The position numbers and the translations under genes were made by a program. Below the pieces are notes generated by a model. It made no database searches, was not told the DNA's origin, and worked only from the letters and a program-made list of their open reading frames with translations. 64,000 bases of DNA from Actinoplanes sp. NBRC 103695 (GTDB lineage Bacteria > Actinomycetota > Actinomycetes > Mycobacteriales > Micromonosporaceae), in NCBI RefSeq assembly GCF_030269485.1, contig NZ_BSTL01000011.1:119286-183285 (forward strand), read 5' to 3'. Every line of letters starts with the position of its first letter. Within the stretch, counting starts at the first letter, position 1. This document shows, piece after piece, positions 30,461 through 39,297 of this stretch.

Positions 30461-31615
30461 ATGACGCAGATGATGGAAAGCGCGACCCCGACAGCCGACG
30501 TCTTCCCCGTCCAGGGCGTCGACCACCTGCAGTTCCTCGTGGGCAACGCCAAGCAGGCGGCCCACTACTACTCGACCGCGTTCGGGATGACCTGCGTGGC
30601 CTACCGCGGCCCCGAGAACGGCTACCGCGACCACGCCGAGTACGTGCTGACCAGCGGCGGCGCCCGCTTCCTGATCACCGGTGCGGTGCACGCGGGCGCG
30701 GCCGGCGCCGACCATGTCGCCGCGCACAGCGACGGCATCAAGGACATCGCGCTGGCCGTCCCCGACGTCGACAAGGCCTACGAGCACGCGGTCACGGCCG
30801 GCGCCCGCGGCGTCACCGAGCCGTACGACGTCAAGGACGAGCACGGCACCGTCCGGCTCGCCGCCATCGGCACCTACGGCGACACGGTGCACACGCTGAT
30901 CGACCGCTCGCAGTACGACGGCCCGTTCTTGCCCGGTTTCGTGACCCGCGGCCCGATCGTCGACCGCAGCGCCGCCATCGCCGCGGGTGTCCAGCCCAAG
31001 CGCTACTTCCAGGCCGTCGACCACGTGGTCGGCAACGTCGAGCTCGGCAAGATGGACGAGTGGGTCGAGTTCTACCGCCGGGTCATGGGCTTCACCAACA
31101 TGGCCGAGTTCATCGGCGACGACATCGCCACCGACTACTCCGCCCTCATGAGCAAAGTCGTCGCGGACGGCACCCGCAAGGTCAAGTTCCCGCTCAACGA
31201 GCCGGCCGTCTCGCAGCGCAAGTCGCAGATCGACGAGTACCTCGAGTTCTACGGCGGCCCGGGCGCCCAGCACGTCGCGGTGGCCACCAACGACATCCTG
31301 CGCAGCGTCGACGCGATGCGCGCGGCCGGCCTCGAGTTCCTCGACACGCCGGACTCGTACTACGACGACCCGGAACTGCGCGCCCGGATCGGCGAGGTGC
31401 GGGTACCGATCGAGGAGCTGAAGAAGCGCTCGATCCTGGTCGACCGGGACGAGGACGGCTACCTGCTGCAGATCTTCACCAAGCCGGTGCAGGACCGCCC
31501 GACGGTCTTCTTCGAGCTGATCGAGCGGCACGGCTCGCTCGGATTCGGCAAGGGCAACTTCAAGGCGCTGTTCGAGGCCATCGAGCGGGAACAAGAGCTG
31601 CGCGGAAACCTGTAA
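30461..31615 (+). CDS. hpd: 4-hydroxyphenylpyruvate dioxygenase
   Basis: Non-haem Fe(II) dioxygenase of 384 residues turning 4-hydroxyphenylpyruvate into homogentisate, the second step of tyrosine breakdown. Two VOC (glyoxalase-fold) halves are visible; the metal triad is His188 (AVDHVVGN), His271 (GAQHVAVAT) and Glu352 (VFFELIER), and the C-terminal helix GFGKGNFKALFEAIEREQ is complete. It heads an operon with two RDD membrane proteins and an aromatic aminotransferase, and faces an Lrp regulator. No homogentisate dioxygenase gene is in the window. Confidence 0.96.
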   Translation: MTQMMESATPTADVFPVQGVDHLQFLVGNAKQAAHYYSTAFGMTCVAYRGPENGYRDHAEYVLTSGGARFLITGAVHAGAAGADHVAAHSDGIKDIALAVPDVDKAYEHAVTAGARGVTEPYDVKDEHGTVRLAAIGTYGDTVHTLIDRSQYDGPFLPGFVTRGPIVDRSAAIAAGVQPKRYFQAVDHVVGNVELGKMDEWVEFYRRVMGFTNMAEFIGDDIATDYSALMSKVVADGTRKVKFPLNEPAVSQRKSQIDEYLEFYGGPGAQHVAVATNDILRSVDAMRAAGLEFLDTPDSYYDDPELRARIGEVRVPIEELKKRSILVDRDEDGYLLQIFTKPVQDRPTVFFELIERHGSLGFGKGNFKALFEAIEREQELRGNL

Positions 31616-31625
31616 CACTGTCCCG

Positions 31626-32213
31626 GTGACTTACCAGGCCTACCCGCCCTATCAGGGCCCGCAGCAGCCGCAATACCGACCGCTGCCGCAACCGATGAGC
31701 CCGGGCGGGCAGCCGCTGGCCGACTTCGGCACGAGGCTGCTCGCCTACATCATCGACAGCGCGATCGTCAGCGCCGTCCTGATGGTCGTCTTCGTACCGG
31801 CGTTCGGCTTCGTGATGTTCAACGCGATGTCGGACCTGCAATTCGACCCCGAGACGGGCAGCACCGCCGAGATCGACCCGTTCGGCGACTTCGTCGGGCC
31901 CTTCCTGCTGCTGGAGGCCGGGCTGATCCTCTTCATGCTGATCGCCTACTACTGCTACCACGTCGAATACATGCACCGGAACGGCCAGACGCTCGGCAAG
32001 AAGATCATGAAGCTGCGGGTGGTCCCGCTCGACCCACAGGCCACACTGACCCGCGGCATGGCGGCGAAGCGCTACCTGGTGGAGATCGTGGGCGGCGTGG
32101 TGATCCCGCTCTTCAGCTGGCTGGACGGGCTCTGGCAACTGTGGGACAAGCCGTACCTGCAGACCCTCCACGACAAGTTCGCCCAGACGGTCGTGGTAAA
32201 GGTTGGCCCATGA
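31626..32213 (+). CDS. RDD-family membrane protein
   Basis: Protein of 195 residues: Pro/Gln-rich N-terminus, then an RDD domain (FGTRLLAYIIDSAIVSAVLM, about 35-54) with three to four TM helices and the conserved segment HRNGQTLGKKIMKLRVV (about 119-135). RDD proteins are small membrane proteins, some implicated in ion transport; the role is unknown. GTG start, 10 nt after the hpd stop; it overlaps the next gene by 4 nt (ATGA). Confidence 0.82.
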   Translation: MTYQAYPPYQGPQQPQYRPLPQPMSPGGQPLADFGTRLLAYIIDSAIVSAVLMVVFVPAFGFVMFNAMSDLQFDPETGSTAEIDPFGDFVGPFLLLEAGLILFMLIAYYCYHVEYMHRNGQTLGKKIMKLRVVPLDPQATLTRGMAAKRYLVEIVGGVVIPLFSWLDGLWQLWDKPYLQTLHDKFAQTVVVKVGP

Positions 32214-33142
32214 GCTCGTTGCCCGCCGGCTGGTACAAGGATCCGGCCGACCCGGAGACCCAGCGTTACTGGGACGGTGAGGGCTGGTTCGGCAAGGCCA
32301 TCCCGGCCGACGCCACGCCGCCCTCCGGGCCGCCGGAGCCGGAGCCCGAACCGGCCGCTCCCGAGCCGGTCAGCACGCCCGCCGCCACCCCGGACCCGAA
32401 GAAGGTCCCGGAGTACCCGCAGACCTGGACGCCGCCTCCCGGGTACCCGCCGCCCCCGCCCGGATGGATGCCGCCGCCCGGCTGGGCGCCGCCACCCGGC
32501 TCCGGCTGGGTCGTGCAGGCCCGGCCGCACGGGTTCGCGCTCGCCGGGATGGGCCAGCGGTTCCTCGCCCGGCTGGTCGACGTGTTCGCCGTCCTGCTGC
32601 TCAACGTGGTGGTCAACGGCTGGTTCGCGTACCAGTTCTACCTCGAGTTCGTCCCGATGTGGCGGGCCGCGATGGCCGACCCGTTCGGCGAGCAGCCGCA
32701 GCCCACGGCCCGCTCGGAGTACCTGCTCTGGACCATGCTGATCATCGCCACGCTGCTCTGGCTGCTGTACGAGGCGCCGGCCGTCGGATCCCGCGGTCAG
32801 ACGCTCGGCAAGCGGCTGATGGGCATCAAGGTGATGGCGGTGGAGAACACCGACGCGCTCGGCTTCGGGCGGGCGTTCAAGCGCTGGGCACGGCTCGGAC
32901 TGTGGACGCCGTTCTGGGGCTGCGCCGGGTTCGGGCTCCTGCTCCAACTCGTCGACTCCCTGTCGCCGCTCTTCGACCAGCAGCTGCGACAGGCACTGCA
33001 CGACAAGACGGCCCGCACGGTCGTCGTCGCGCTCCCGCCGGACAACCGGCAGCACAGCGCCGTCGCCCCCGGCGGCACGTCATCCTCCTCGTCGTCCACC
33101 TCCCCGGACGCCGGCGGCGGCAACTCGGAAGGACAACCCTGA
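32210..33142 (+). CDS. RDD-family membrane protein with N-terminal DUF2510
   Basis: Protein of 310 residues: DUF2510 (LPAGWYKDPADPETQRYWDG, about 4-23), a Pro-rich linker with PPPGW repeats, then an RDD domain with about three TM helices (FALAGMGQRFLARLVDVFAV; SRGQTLGKRLMGIKVM) and a Ser-rich tail. The ATG overlaps the preceding stop by 4 nt. A paralogue lies directly upstream, so a heteromeric membrane complex is possible. It overlaps the aminotransferase start by 1 nt. Confidence 0.83.
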   Translation: MSSLPAGWYKDPADPETQRYWDGEGWFGKAIPADATPPSGPPEPEPEPAAPEPVSTPAATPDPKKVPEYPQTWTPPPGYPPPPPGWMPPPGWAPPPGSGWVVQARPHGFALAGMGQRFLARLVDVFAVLLLNVVVNGWFAYQFYLEFVPMWRAAMADPFGEQPQPTARSEYLLWTMLIIATLLWLLYEAPAVGSRGQTLGKRLMGIKVMAVENTDALGFGRAFKRWARLGLWTPFWGCAGFGLLLQLVDSLSPLFDQQLRQALHDKTARTVVVALPPDNRQHSAVAPGGTSSSSSSTSPDAGGGNSEGQP

Positions 33143-34221
33143 TGACCCGGCTCACCCGCGCCGACCTGGACGCGCTGCCCAGCTACGTACCCGGGCGCAG
33201 CGTCGCCGACCTGGCGCGGGAACTCGGCATCGCCGAAGCCATCAAGCTGGCCAGCAACGAGGTGCCGTTCGGGCCGCTGCCCGGCGTCGTCGAGGCCGTG
33301 GCGGCGAGCATGCTCGGATCCCACCGCTACCCCGACATGGGCGTGGTGGAGCTGAGGGACAAACTCGCCGACCGGTACGCCGTGGCCGCCGACCGGGTCG
33401 TCACCGGCTGCGGCTCGGTGGCCCTGGCCGAGCACCTGATCAGGGCGACCAGCCTGCCCGGCGACGAGGTCGTGTACGCCTGGCGGTCGTTCGAGGCGTA
33501 CCCGATCATCACGGCCACCGCGGGCGCCACCTCGGTCCGGGTGCCGAACACCGCGGCGCACGGACACGACCTGCCGGCCATCGCCGCGGCGATCACCGAC
33601 CGGACCAGGGTCGTGATCGTGTGCAACCCGAACAACCCGACCGGCACGTCGGTGGGCCGCGCCGAGCTCGACCGGTTCCTGGACGACGTACCGTCCGACG
33701 TGCTGGTCGTCCTCGACGAGGCGTACCGGGAATTCGTCACCGACGAGCAGGTGCCGGACGCGCTGACCACCTACGGCGACCGGCCGAACGTGGCCGTGCT
33801 GCGTACCCTCTCGAAAGCCTGGGGTCTGGCCGGCCTGCGGATCGGCTTCCTGGTCGCGCAGCCGGAGGTCGCCGCCGCCGTCCGCAAGGTGGTGACGCCG
33901 TTCTCGACCAGCCTGGTCGCCCAGGCCGCGGCGATCGCCGCACTGGACCAGGAGGACGAGGTCCGCCGGCGCTGCGCACTGGTGATCGCCGAACGGGACC
34001 GGGTCACCGAGGCGGTACGCAAACTCGGCGTGGACGTGCCGACGTCACAGGCCAACTTCGTCTGGCTGCCGCTCACCGACCGGGCCGCCGCTTTCGCCGC
34101 CGCCTGCGAACAGCGCGGCGTGATCGTCCGAGCCTTCCAGGGCGACGGCGTCCGGGTCACCATCGGCACCCCCGAGGAGAACGACGCGTTCCTGTCAGCC
34201 GCCGAGGTCGCCCTGGCCTAG
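33142..34221 (+). CDS. PLP-dependent aromatic/histidinol-phosphate-type aminotransferase
   Basis: Fold-type I aminotransferase of 359 residues. Visible are the substrate segment IKLASNEVPFGPLP, NPNNPTG (162-168, PLP ring), DEAYREF (192-198) and the PLP lysine Lys225 in TLSKAWGLAGLRIG. The family covers HisC and the aromatic aminotransferase Pat. Because it sits in the hpd operon with no other histidine genes, an aromatic aminotransferase making 4-hydroxyphenylpyruvate from tyrosine is the likelier role (inference). Confidence 0.88.
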   Translation: MTRLTRADLDALPSYVPGRSVADLARELGIAEAIKLASNEVPFGPLPGVVEAVAASMLGSHRYPDMGVVELRDKLADRYAVAADRVVTGCGSVALAEHLIRATSLPGDEVVYAWRSFEAYPIITATAGATSVRVPNTAAHGHDLPAIAAAITDRTRVVIVCNPNNPTGTSVGRAELDRFLDDVPSDVLVVLDEAYREFVTDEQVPDALTTYGDRPNVAVLRTLSKAWGLAGLRIGFLVAQPEVAAAVRKVVTPFSTSLVAQAAAIAALDQEDEVRRRCALVIAERDRVTEAVRKLGVDVPTSQANFVWLPLTDRAAAFAAACEQRGVIVRAFQGDGVRVTIGTPEENDAFLSAAEVALA

Positions 34222-34250
34222 CCGGGCAAGCGGCTGGGTTCGGCCGCGCG

Positions 34251-34802
34251 TCAGGAGACGGACGGGGGCCAGCGGTGGGCGCGCCAGTCGTCCCAGGTCG
34301 GGAAGCCGGGTGGCGGGGCACCGATGGGGTCGGTGCCGTCGAGTTCGCCCGGGGTGGGGATCTCGATGACGGCGGCCCACTCGGCCAGTTCCTCGTCGGA
34401 CATGGGCCAGGTGGTGTGCGGCGCCTCGGCCTGCCGCTGGTCGGCTCGTCTTCGCTGCTCGGCCGCGGTGACCTCGAAATAGTGCATCTCGACCGCCGCG
34501 CCGCGGTCGGCGGCGGCCCGGCGCAGGGCGGAGCGCTCGTCCCGGCTCCAGAGGCCGTAGTCGATCACGACGTTGGTGCCCAGTTCCAGGGCTCGCAGCC
34601 CGATCCGGATGAGCCGTCCTTCGATCACGTCCGCGGCGGACGGCGGGTTCCCGTTCCCGTAGAGGGCCTTCACCCATTCGTCCTTCGTGAGACGGATTGC
34701 GTCATGCTCGATCTCGATGCGGCGGGCGGCCGTGGTCTTGCCGGTGCAGGGGAGCCCCACGGTCAGGAACAGCGTCGGTGGTTTCGTCATCAGCATCATC
34801 AT
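34251..34802 (-). CDS. AAA-type P-loop ATPase / zeta-like kinase
   Basis: P-loop protein of about 184 residues of the AAA_33 small-kinase type. Walker A GLPCTGKTTAARR sits close to the N-terminus, then TKDEW, and VVIDYGLW as a Walker B-like strand, with an Arg-rich lid. It may phosphorylate a small molecule; substrate unknown. Several in-frame ATGs (34802, 34799, 34796, 34790) make the start uncertain; none has a strong ribosome site. Repeat R2 copy 2 lies 28 bp upstream. Confidence 0.78.
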   Translation of the reverse strand: MMMLMTKPPTLFLTVGLPCTGKTTAARRIEIEHDAIRLTKDEWVKALYGNGNPPSAADVIEGRLIRIGLRALELGTNVVIDYGLWSRDERSALRRAAADRGAAVEMHYFEVTAAEQRRRADQRQAEAPHTTWPMSDEELAEWAAVIEIPTPGELDGTDPIGAPPPGFPTWDDWRAHRWPPSVS

Positions 34803-34830
34803 CGCGGGAAGCGATCCGGGGCGGGACACC

Positions 34831-34943
34831 GGCCGGACGGATCCGTAGCCGCCGGAAGTCGCGGCACGGACCTGGACGGATCGCCCGGCCCGCGGAGCGG
34901 GGACAAGGCGCCGGTGTGCTCGTACCCCCAGAAGTGGATCTTA
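34831..34943 (-). repeat. dispersed repeat R2, copy 2
   Basis: Inverted copy of the element at 26067-26181. On the minus strand it begins TAAGATCCACTTC, where TAA is the stop codon of the SMP-30 gene, and ends at GTCCGGCC close to the ATPase gene. The stem TCCGTGCCGC is kept with an A-for-G bulge change. Confidence 0.8.
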
Positions 34944-35759
34944 GAAATTGACCTTGGCCGCGATCAGCCGGCCGGTGCGGGCGCCGCGGAAGACGGCCTC
35001 CGGGTCGGCGAAGTCGGCGGTCACGGCGTAGAGCGTGCCGTCCGGGGCGAGGGCGCAGTCGAAGGCGCCGCGGTCCAGCGTGACCGTCTGGACGATCTCG
35101 CCGCCCGCACGGACCCTGCGGCAGTGTTTGCCGGGGACCGAGGCGTACCAGATCGCGCCCTCGGCGTCGAAGCACAGGCCGTCGGGGGCGTCGCCGGGCA
35201 GCTCGGCCCAGACCCGGCGGTCGGTCAGGTTGCCCTCGGTGGTGATGTCGAAGGCGGTCAGGCGTTCGCCGTGCGACTCGGCGACGACCAGGGTGCCGCC
35301 GTCGGGGCTGACCGCCATGCCGTTGGGGAAGAGCAGGTCACCGGCCACCCGGCGGGTCTCGCCGGCCGGGGTGATCACGGCGATCAGGCCGGGCGCCGGG
35401 TCGCCCCCCGGGAAGTCGTACCCGATGTTGTTGATGAAGATGTGGCCGCGCGGGTCGACCGCGATGTCGTTCCAGGCGTGCGGGGCGACCAGGCCGGACA
35501 GGTCGGTGTGCACGGTGTGCTCGCCGCCGGGCGTGATCGCGAGCAGTCGCTGGTGCGGGCCGTTGGTGCTGACCATCCGGCCGTCGGGCAGCCAGTCGAA
35601 GCAGAACGGCATCCCGTCGACCCGGGCGGCGACCCGCGCCTGCCGGTGCTCGACCTCGATGATCTCGCCGGCCACCCAGTCCGAGAACCACAGCCGCCCG
35701 CCGTGCCAGCGAGCCGACTCCCCCAACGCGATCCCGTCCAGCACCACCTCGACCACCAT
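34941..35759 (-). CDS. SMP-30/gluconolactonase-family lactonase
   Basis: Six-bladed propeller lactonase of 272 residues. Metal-site features are visible: an early Glu in LGESARWH (about 14), the Asn in HAWNDIAVD (about 96), and the Asp in FPNGMAVSPDG / NGP segments. Substrate may be a sugar lactone; not resolved. A -10 box TAGTCT (35766-35771) is six nt before the ATG, predicting a leaderless mRNA. It is 19 nt after the stop of the ROK regulator on the same strand. Its stop codon is the first triplet of repeat R2 copy 2. Confidence 0.85.
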   Translation of the reverse strand: MVVEVVLDGIALGESARWHGGRLWFSDWVAGEIIEVEHRQARVAARVDGMPFCFDWLPDGRMVSTNGPHQRLLAITPGGEHTVHTDLSGLVAPHAWNDIAVDPRGHIFINNIGYDFPGGDPAPGLIAVITPAGETRRVAGDLLFPNGMAVSPDGGTLVVAESHGERLTAFDITTEGNLTDRRVWAELPGDAPDGLCFDAEGAIWYASVPGKHCRRVRAGGEIVQTVTLDRGAFDCALAPDGTLYAVTADFADPEAVFRGARTGRLIAAKVNF

Positions 35760-35778
35760 GTCACGAGACTATGCGAAC

Positions 35779-36990
35779 TCAGGCATCGCTGATGGCTGAG
35801 AGCAGCGCCTCCCTGATCGCGGTGAGCCCGGTGTCCAGGGCGCCCAGCAGGACGGCGTCGTCGTCGATCGTGGTGACGGCGATCTGGGCCTGGAGTGGCT
35901 CGTTGCGCTGCATGGCGGTGGCCACCGCGTCGCGCAGCGCCTCGCCTCCGGCCTGCGCCACCTCGCCGGCGAGCACCACCAGCGGCGGGTCGAGCACCGC
36001 GATCACCGCGGCCAGCCCGACCGACACCCGGTCGGCGAGCTGGCTGAAGAACTCGGCGTACTCCGCGCGTCGCTTGCCCGCGTAGGACACCACCTCGGGC
36101 GGTGTCTCGCCGGGGATGCCGTGCTCGCGGGCCAGGTCCAGCACGGCCGCGCCACCGACCAGGTCCTGCAGGGCGATCTTGCTGTGGGTCGAGTCGGGGG
36201 CGTACAGCGGCATGTAACCGATCTCGCCCGCACCGCCGCGCGCGCCTCGCATGAGCGCGCCCCCGATGTCGATCGCGAGACCGAGGCCGTCCTGGCCGAG
36301 CCAGAGCAGGGCGAAGCCGTCCGCGTTCTGCCCGACTCCACGCCGGCGTTCGGCGACCGCGGCCAGGTTCACGTCGTTGTCGACGTCCACCCGGGTGCCG
36401 AACCGGGCGGCGATCTCCGGCACCAGGCCGCTGCGCCCGAAGCCGGGGACCTCGACGTGGTGGATGGTCTCGGTGCGCGGGTCGTAGGAGCCGGCGACGC
36501 CGAGCTGGATCTGCCGGAGCCACGAGGCCGGCGCGCCGGTTTCCGCGCGCAGCCGGGACACCACGGTGGCGAGGGCGTCCACCGGGTCGGTATCGAGGAA
36601 GTCGACGCGTGACTCGACCCGGCCGCGGACCACCCCGGTGAGGTCGCAGACGGCCGCGGCCAGTGACGGCGCGCCACTGGCGCCGATGTCACGGACCGAG
36701 ATGGCGACCGTCCACGCGGCGTCCGGATTGGCTGAGTAGACCTCGGCGTTCGGGCCCGGCCGGCCGCTGTTGTGCCCGACCACGGAGACCAGCCCCGCGC
36801 CGGTCAGCCGGCGCAGCACCTCGGAGATGGTCGGCGTGCTCAGCGCGGTCAGCCGGCGCAGGTCGGCCCTGGTCAGCATGCCCGGATCCAGCAGGTACGA
36901 GAACGCCGCGCTCTCATTCATGGCACGCAGGAGCTTCGACGAACCCGCTGGTCGCGACAACCGATGCTCCCCAGTGCACTGCGACGACAT
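35779..36990 (-). CDS. ROK-family transcriptional regulator, CsnR-like
   Basis: Regulator of 403 residues: N-terminal MarR-like HTH (LTRADLRRLTALSTPTISEV, about 38-57), then a ROK/sugar-kinase domain with DIGGALMRGARGGAGEIGY (about 245). The ATP motif is weak, as in regulators. ATG 36990 lies about 10 nt after the expected transcription start of the promoter TTGACA-17-TACGTT on the minus strand. The gene is divergent from a GH46 chitosanase; in Streptomyces the ROK protein CsnR represses the chitosanase gene csnA, so a similar role is inferred. Confidence 0.85.
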   Translation of the reverse strand: MSSQCTGEHRLSRPAGSSKLLRAMNESAAFSYLLDPGMLTRADLRRLTALSTPTISEVLRRLTGAGLVSVVGHNSGRPGPNAEVYSANPDAAWTVAISVRDIGASGAPSLAAAVCDLTGVVRGRVESRVDFLDTDPVDALATVVSRLRAETGAPASWLRQIQLGVAGSYDPRTETIHHVEVPGFGRSGLVPEIAARFGTRVDVDNDVNLAAVAERRRGVGQNADGFALLWLGQDGLGLAIDIGGALMRGARGGAGEIGYMPLYAPDSTHSKIALQDLVGGAAVLDLAREHGIPGETPPEVVSYAGKRRAEYAEFFSQLADRVSVGLAAVIAVLDPPLVVLAGEVAQAGGEALRDAVATAMQRNEPLQAQIAVTTIDDDAVLLGALDTGLTAIREALLSAISDA

Positions 36991-37006
36991 CGAACAGTTG
37001 TCACGG

Positions 37007-37102
37007 AACGTAGGCGCGTGCCGCATCAGTGTCAAGCGATGCCGGACTCTTCGCAGACATTGACAAGTGAGAATTGATAAACCAAGTTAACTGACATAGC
37101 GT
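37007..37102. promoter_or_regulatory. divergent promoters of ROK regulator and chitosanase
   Basis: Minus strand: TTGACA (37035-37030), 17 nt, TACGTT (37012-37007). Plus strand: TTGATA (37074-37079), 17 nt, TAGCGT (37097-37102). The AT-rich region between would suit an operator; GTTAAC at 37086-37091 is a small palindrome, but I cannot define the ROK site with certainty. Confidence 0.65.
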
Positions 37103-37132
37103 TACCTTCCCCCGTCAATATGAGGAGCGCTC

Positions 37133-38323
37133 ATGTCCATCCCCAAGGCCGCCATAGCGTCCGCAGCAGGCGTGCTCATCTCCGCCGGATCCCTCGTGGC
37201 CGGCATCCTCCCGGCCAGCGCGGCCGGCGCCGGCCCGATCACCGGCCTCGCCGGCAAGTGCGTCGACGTGGCCGGCGGCGCCGGCGCCAACGGCACCGCG
37301 ATCAACCTCTACACCTGCAACGGCAGCGCCGCGCAGAGCTGGACCGTCGGCAGCGACGTCCGCGCGCTCGGCAAATGCCTCGACGTGACCGCTGCCGGCA
37401 CGGCCAACGGCACCAAGATCCAGCTGTACGACTGCAACGGCACCGCCGCGCAACAGTGGACCGCGGACAGCGGCCGCCTGCGCAACACCGGCTCCGGCAA
37501 GTGCCTGGACGTCTCGGACAACAACTCCGCCGACGGCACCCGGCTGCAGATCTGGACCTGCGGCACCGGCGCCAACCAGCGCTGGACGCTGCCCGACGGT
37601 GGCGGCCAGAACCCGCCGCCGGCCGGCACCCCGCTCGACGACCCGGCGAAGAAGGAGGTCGCGATGAAGCTCGTCAGCGCGGCCGAGAACTCGTCGCTCG
37701 ACTGGCGGGCCCAGTTCCGGTACATCGAGGACATCGGCGACGGGCGCGGCTACACCGCCGGGATCATCGGCTTCTGCTCCGGCACCGGCGACATGCTCGA
37801 GCTCGTCGAGCGGTACACCCAGACCAAGCCGAACAACGTGCTCGCCAAGTACCTGCCGGCGCTGCGCCAGGTGGACGGGTCGGACTCGCACGCCGGGCTC
37901 GACCCGAACTACCCGGCCGACTGGCGTACCGCCGCCGCCGACAGTGTCTTCCAGGCCGCGCAGGAGTCGGAGCGGGACCGGGTCTACTTCAACCCGTCGG
38001 TCCGGGACGCGAAGAACGACGGCGTCCGGGCGCTCGGCCAGTTCGCCTACTACGACGCCGCGGTCATGCACGGCTACGAGGGCATGCGCTCGATCCGCTC
38101 GGCCGCGCTGCGCAACGCGGTGCCGCCGTCCCAGGGCGGCACCGAAGCCACCTGGCTGAACGCGTTCCTCAACGCGCGGGTGGCCGAGATGAAAAAGGAG
38201 GAGGCGCACTCGGACACGTCCCGGGTGGACACCGCGCAGCGCGTCTTCCTCAACAACGGCAACTTCGACCTGAACACGCCGCTGGTGTTCGCGGTCTACG
38301 GGGAGCAGTTCCGGATCGACTGA
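37133..38323 (+). CDS. secreted chitosanase, GH46 with N-terminal CBM13
   Basis: Exported enzyme of 396 residues: signal peptide (cleavage near ASAAG, about 31), ricin-B-like CBM13 at 33-152 with three QxW-type repeats (AAQSW, AAQQW, ANQRW), a Pro-rich linker and a GH46 domain from about 168. The GH46 acid/base pair is visible as Glu185 (SAAENSSLDW) and Asp203 (GDGRGYTAG), spaced 18 as in the Streptomyces N174 enzyme. It hydrolyses glucosamine polymers outside the cell. RBS GAGG is upstream. The CBM13 may target polysaccharide. Probably repressed by the divergent ROK protein. Confidence 0.92.
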   Translation: MSIPKAAIASAAGVLISAGSLVAGILPASAAGAGPITGLAGKCVDVAGGAGANGTAINLYTCNGSAAQSWTVGSDVRALGKCLDVTAAGTANGTKIQLYDCNGTAAQQWTADSGRLRNTGSGKCLDVSDNNSADGTRLQIWTCGTGANQRWTLPDGGGQNPPPAGTPLDDPAKKEVAMKLVSAAENSSLDWRAQFRYIEDIGDGRGYTAGIIGFCSGTGDMLELVERYTQTKPNNVLAKYLPALRQVDGSDSHAGLDPNYPADWRTAAADSVFQAAQESERDRVYFNPSVRDAKNDGVRALGQFAYYDAAVMHGYEGMRSIRSAALRNAVPPSQGGTEATWLNAFLNARVAEMKKEEAHSDTSRVDTAQRVFLNNGNFDLNTPLVFAVYGEQFRID

Positions 38324-38349
38324 CCTCGGCAATCACCCCACCCGGCCGG

Positions 38350-38383
38350 ACGGACGCTGTTGAACACCGCTCACAGCGTCCGT
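38350..38383. terminator. 11-bp perfect hairpin after chitosanase, overlapping next promoter
   Basis: ACGGACGCTGT-N12-ACAGCGTCCGT. It can terminate chitosanase transcription, but the loop contains TTGAAC (38360-38365), which with TAGGTT (38384-38389) at 18-nt spacing forms the promoter of the next gene. An operator role is equally possible. Confidence 0.6.
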
Positions 38384-38395
38384 TAGGTTCGATTC

Positions 38396-39244
38396 GTGTC
38401 ATCGATGGTGCCTCCGCTGTTCGCCGGGCTGCTCGATGACGCCGCGCTGCTCCAGCCCGGTGACGCCACCGTCGCTCACGCCGCCGCGGGGTTCCGCGAG
38501 CACCGGGACGCCTGGTACGGCGAACTGGTCGGCGCTCTGCTCGTACCCTCATCGCTCCTTGATCTTGATTGTGATCCTCCCGGCCTGCCGGTCTGCGTGA
38601 TCAGCGACGCGGCCCTGACCATCCTGCCCGTCGCGGTCGCCAAGCTGCGGGCGTGCGGCGCGTCGGTGCGCGCGATCGAGGCCGCGGTCGCCCGGCGCGG
38701 CGAGGACCCCCAGCCCGGCCTCGCTGAGCTGCGCCGATTGACGACTTCGGACAAAGACCTCGATGTGTACGCCGAGATCCCGCTGAGCTGGGGCCTGCTG
38801 GCCGCACTGGACGCCGTGGCGGCGATGCGCGCGGACGGGCTCCGGATCGCGCCGAAGTTCCGCGTCGGCGGGCTGGCCGGGGAACTCTTCCCCACACCCG
38901 TCGAGCTGGCCGCGGTGATCTGCGCCTGCCGCGACCGTGAGCTGCCGTTCAAGCTGGCCGCCGGCATCCGGCACGCGCTGCGGCACACCGACCCGGAAAC
39001 CGGCTTCACCCACCATGGCTTCCTCAACGTGCTGGTGGCGGTGCTGCTGGCCACCGACGGCCACGAGGTCGCCGAGGTGGCCGAGGCGCTCGGGGCGACC
39101 CATCCCGTGCCTCTGGTCGAGCCGGCCCGCGCCCGCCGCGACGAGATCCGGCCGCTCTGGGCCGGCTTCGGCGCGAGCACGATCGTCGAGCCGCTGACCG
39201 AGATGGTCCGGCTCGGCTTGATCAACGGTGGCTACTCTTCATAA
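38396..39244 (+). CDS. conserved actinobacterial protein of unknown function
   Basis: Soluble protein of 282 residues. It starts VSSMVPPLFAGLLDDAALL and contains FRVGGLAGELFPTPVELAAV, LPFKLAAG and TGFTHHGFLNVLVA. I recall related uncharacterised proteins in other actinobacteria with the PLFAGL..DAA start; a TIM-barrel-like fold is possible from the alternating strand-helix pattern. GTG 38396 is six nt after TAGGTT, predicting a leaderless mRNA. Confidence 0.65.
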   Translation: MSSMVPPLFAGLLDDAALLQPGDATVAHAAAGFREHRDAWYGELVGALLVPSSLLDLDCDPPGLPVCVISDAALTILPVAVAKLRACGASVRAIEAAVARRGEDPQPGLAELRRLTTSDKDLDVYAEIPLSWGLLAALDAVAAMRADGLRIAPKFRVGGLAGELFPTPVELAAVICACRDRELPFKLAAGIRHALRHTDPETGFTHHGFLNVLVAVLLATDGHEVAEVAEALGATHPVPLVEPARARRDEIRPLWAGFGASTIVEPLTEMVRLGLINGGYSS

Positions 39245-39297
39245 CCACTGTTCGACACCCCGCGTTTGCCCGTACTTTGTACGCGGGAGGTCACGCA

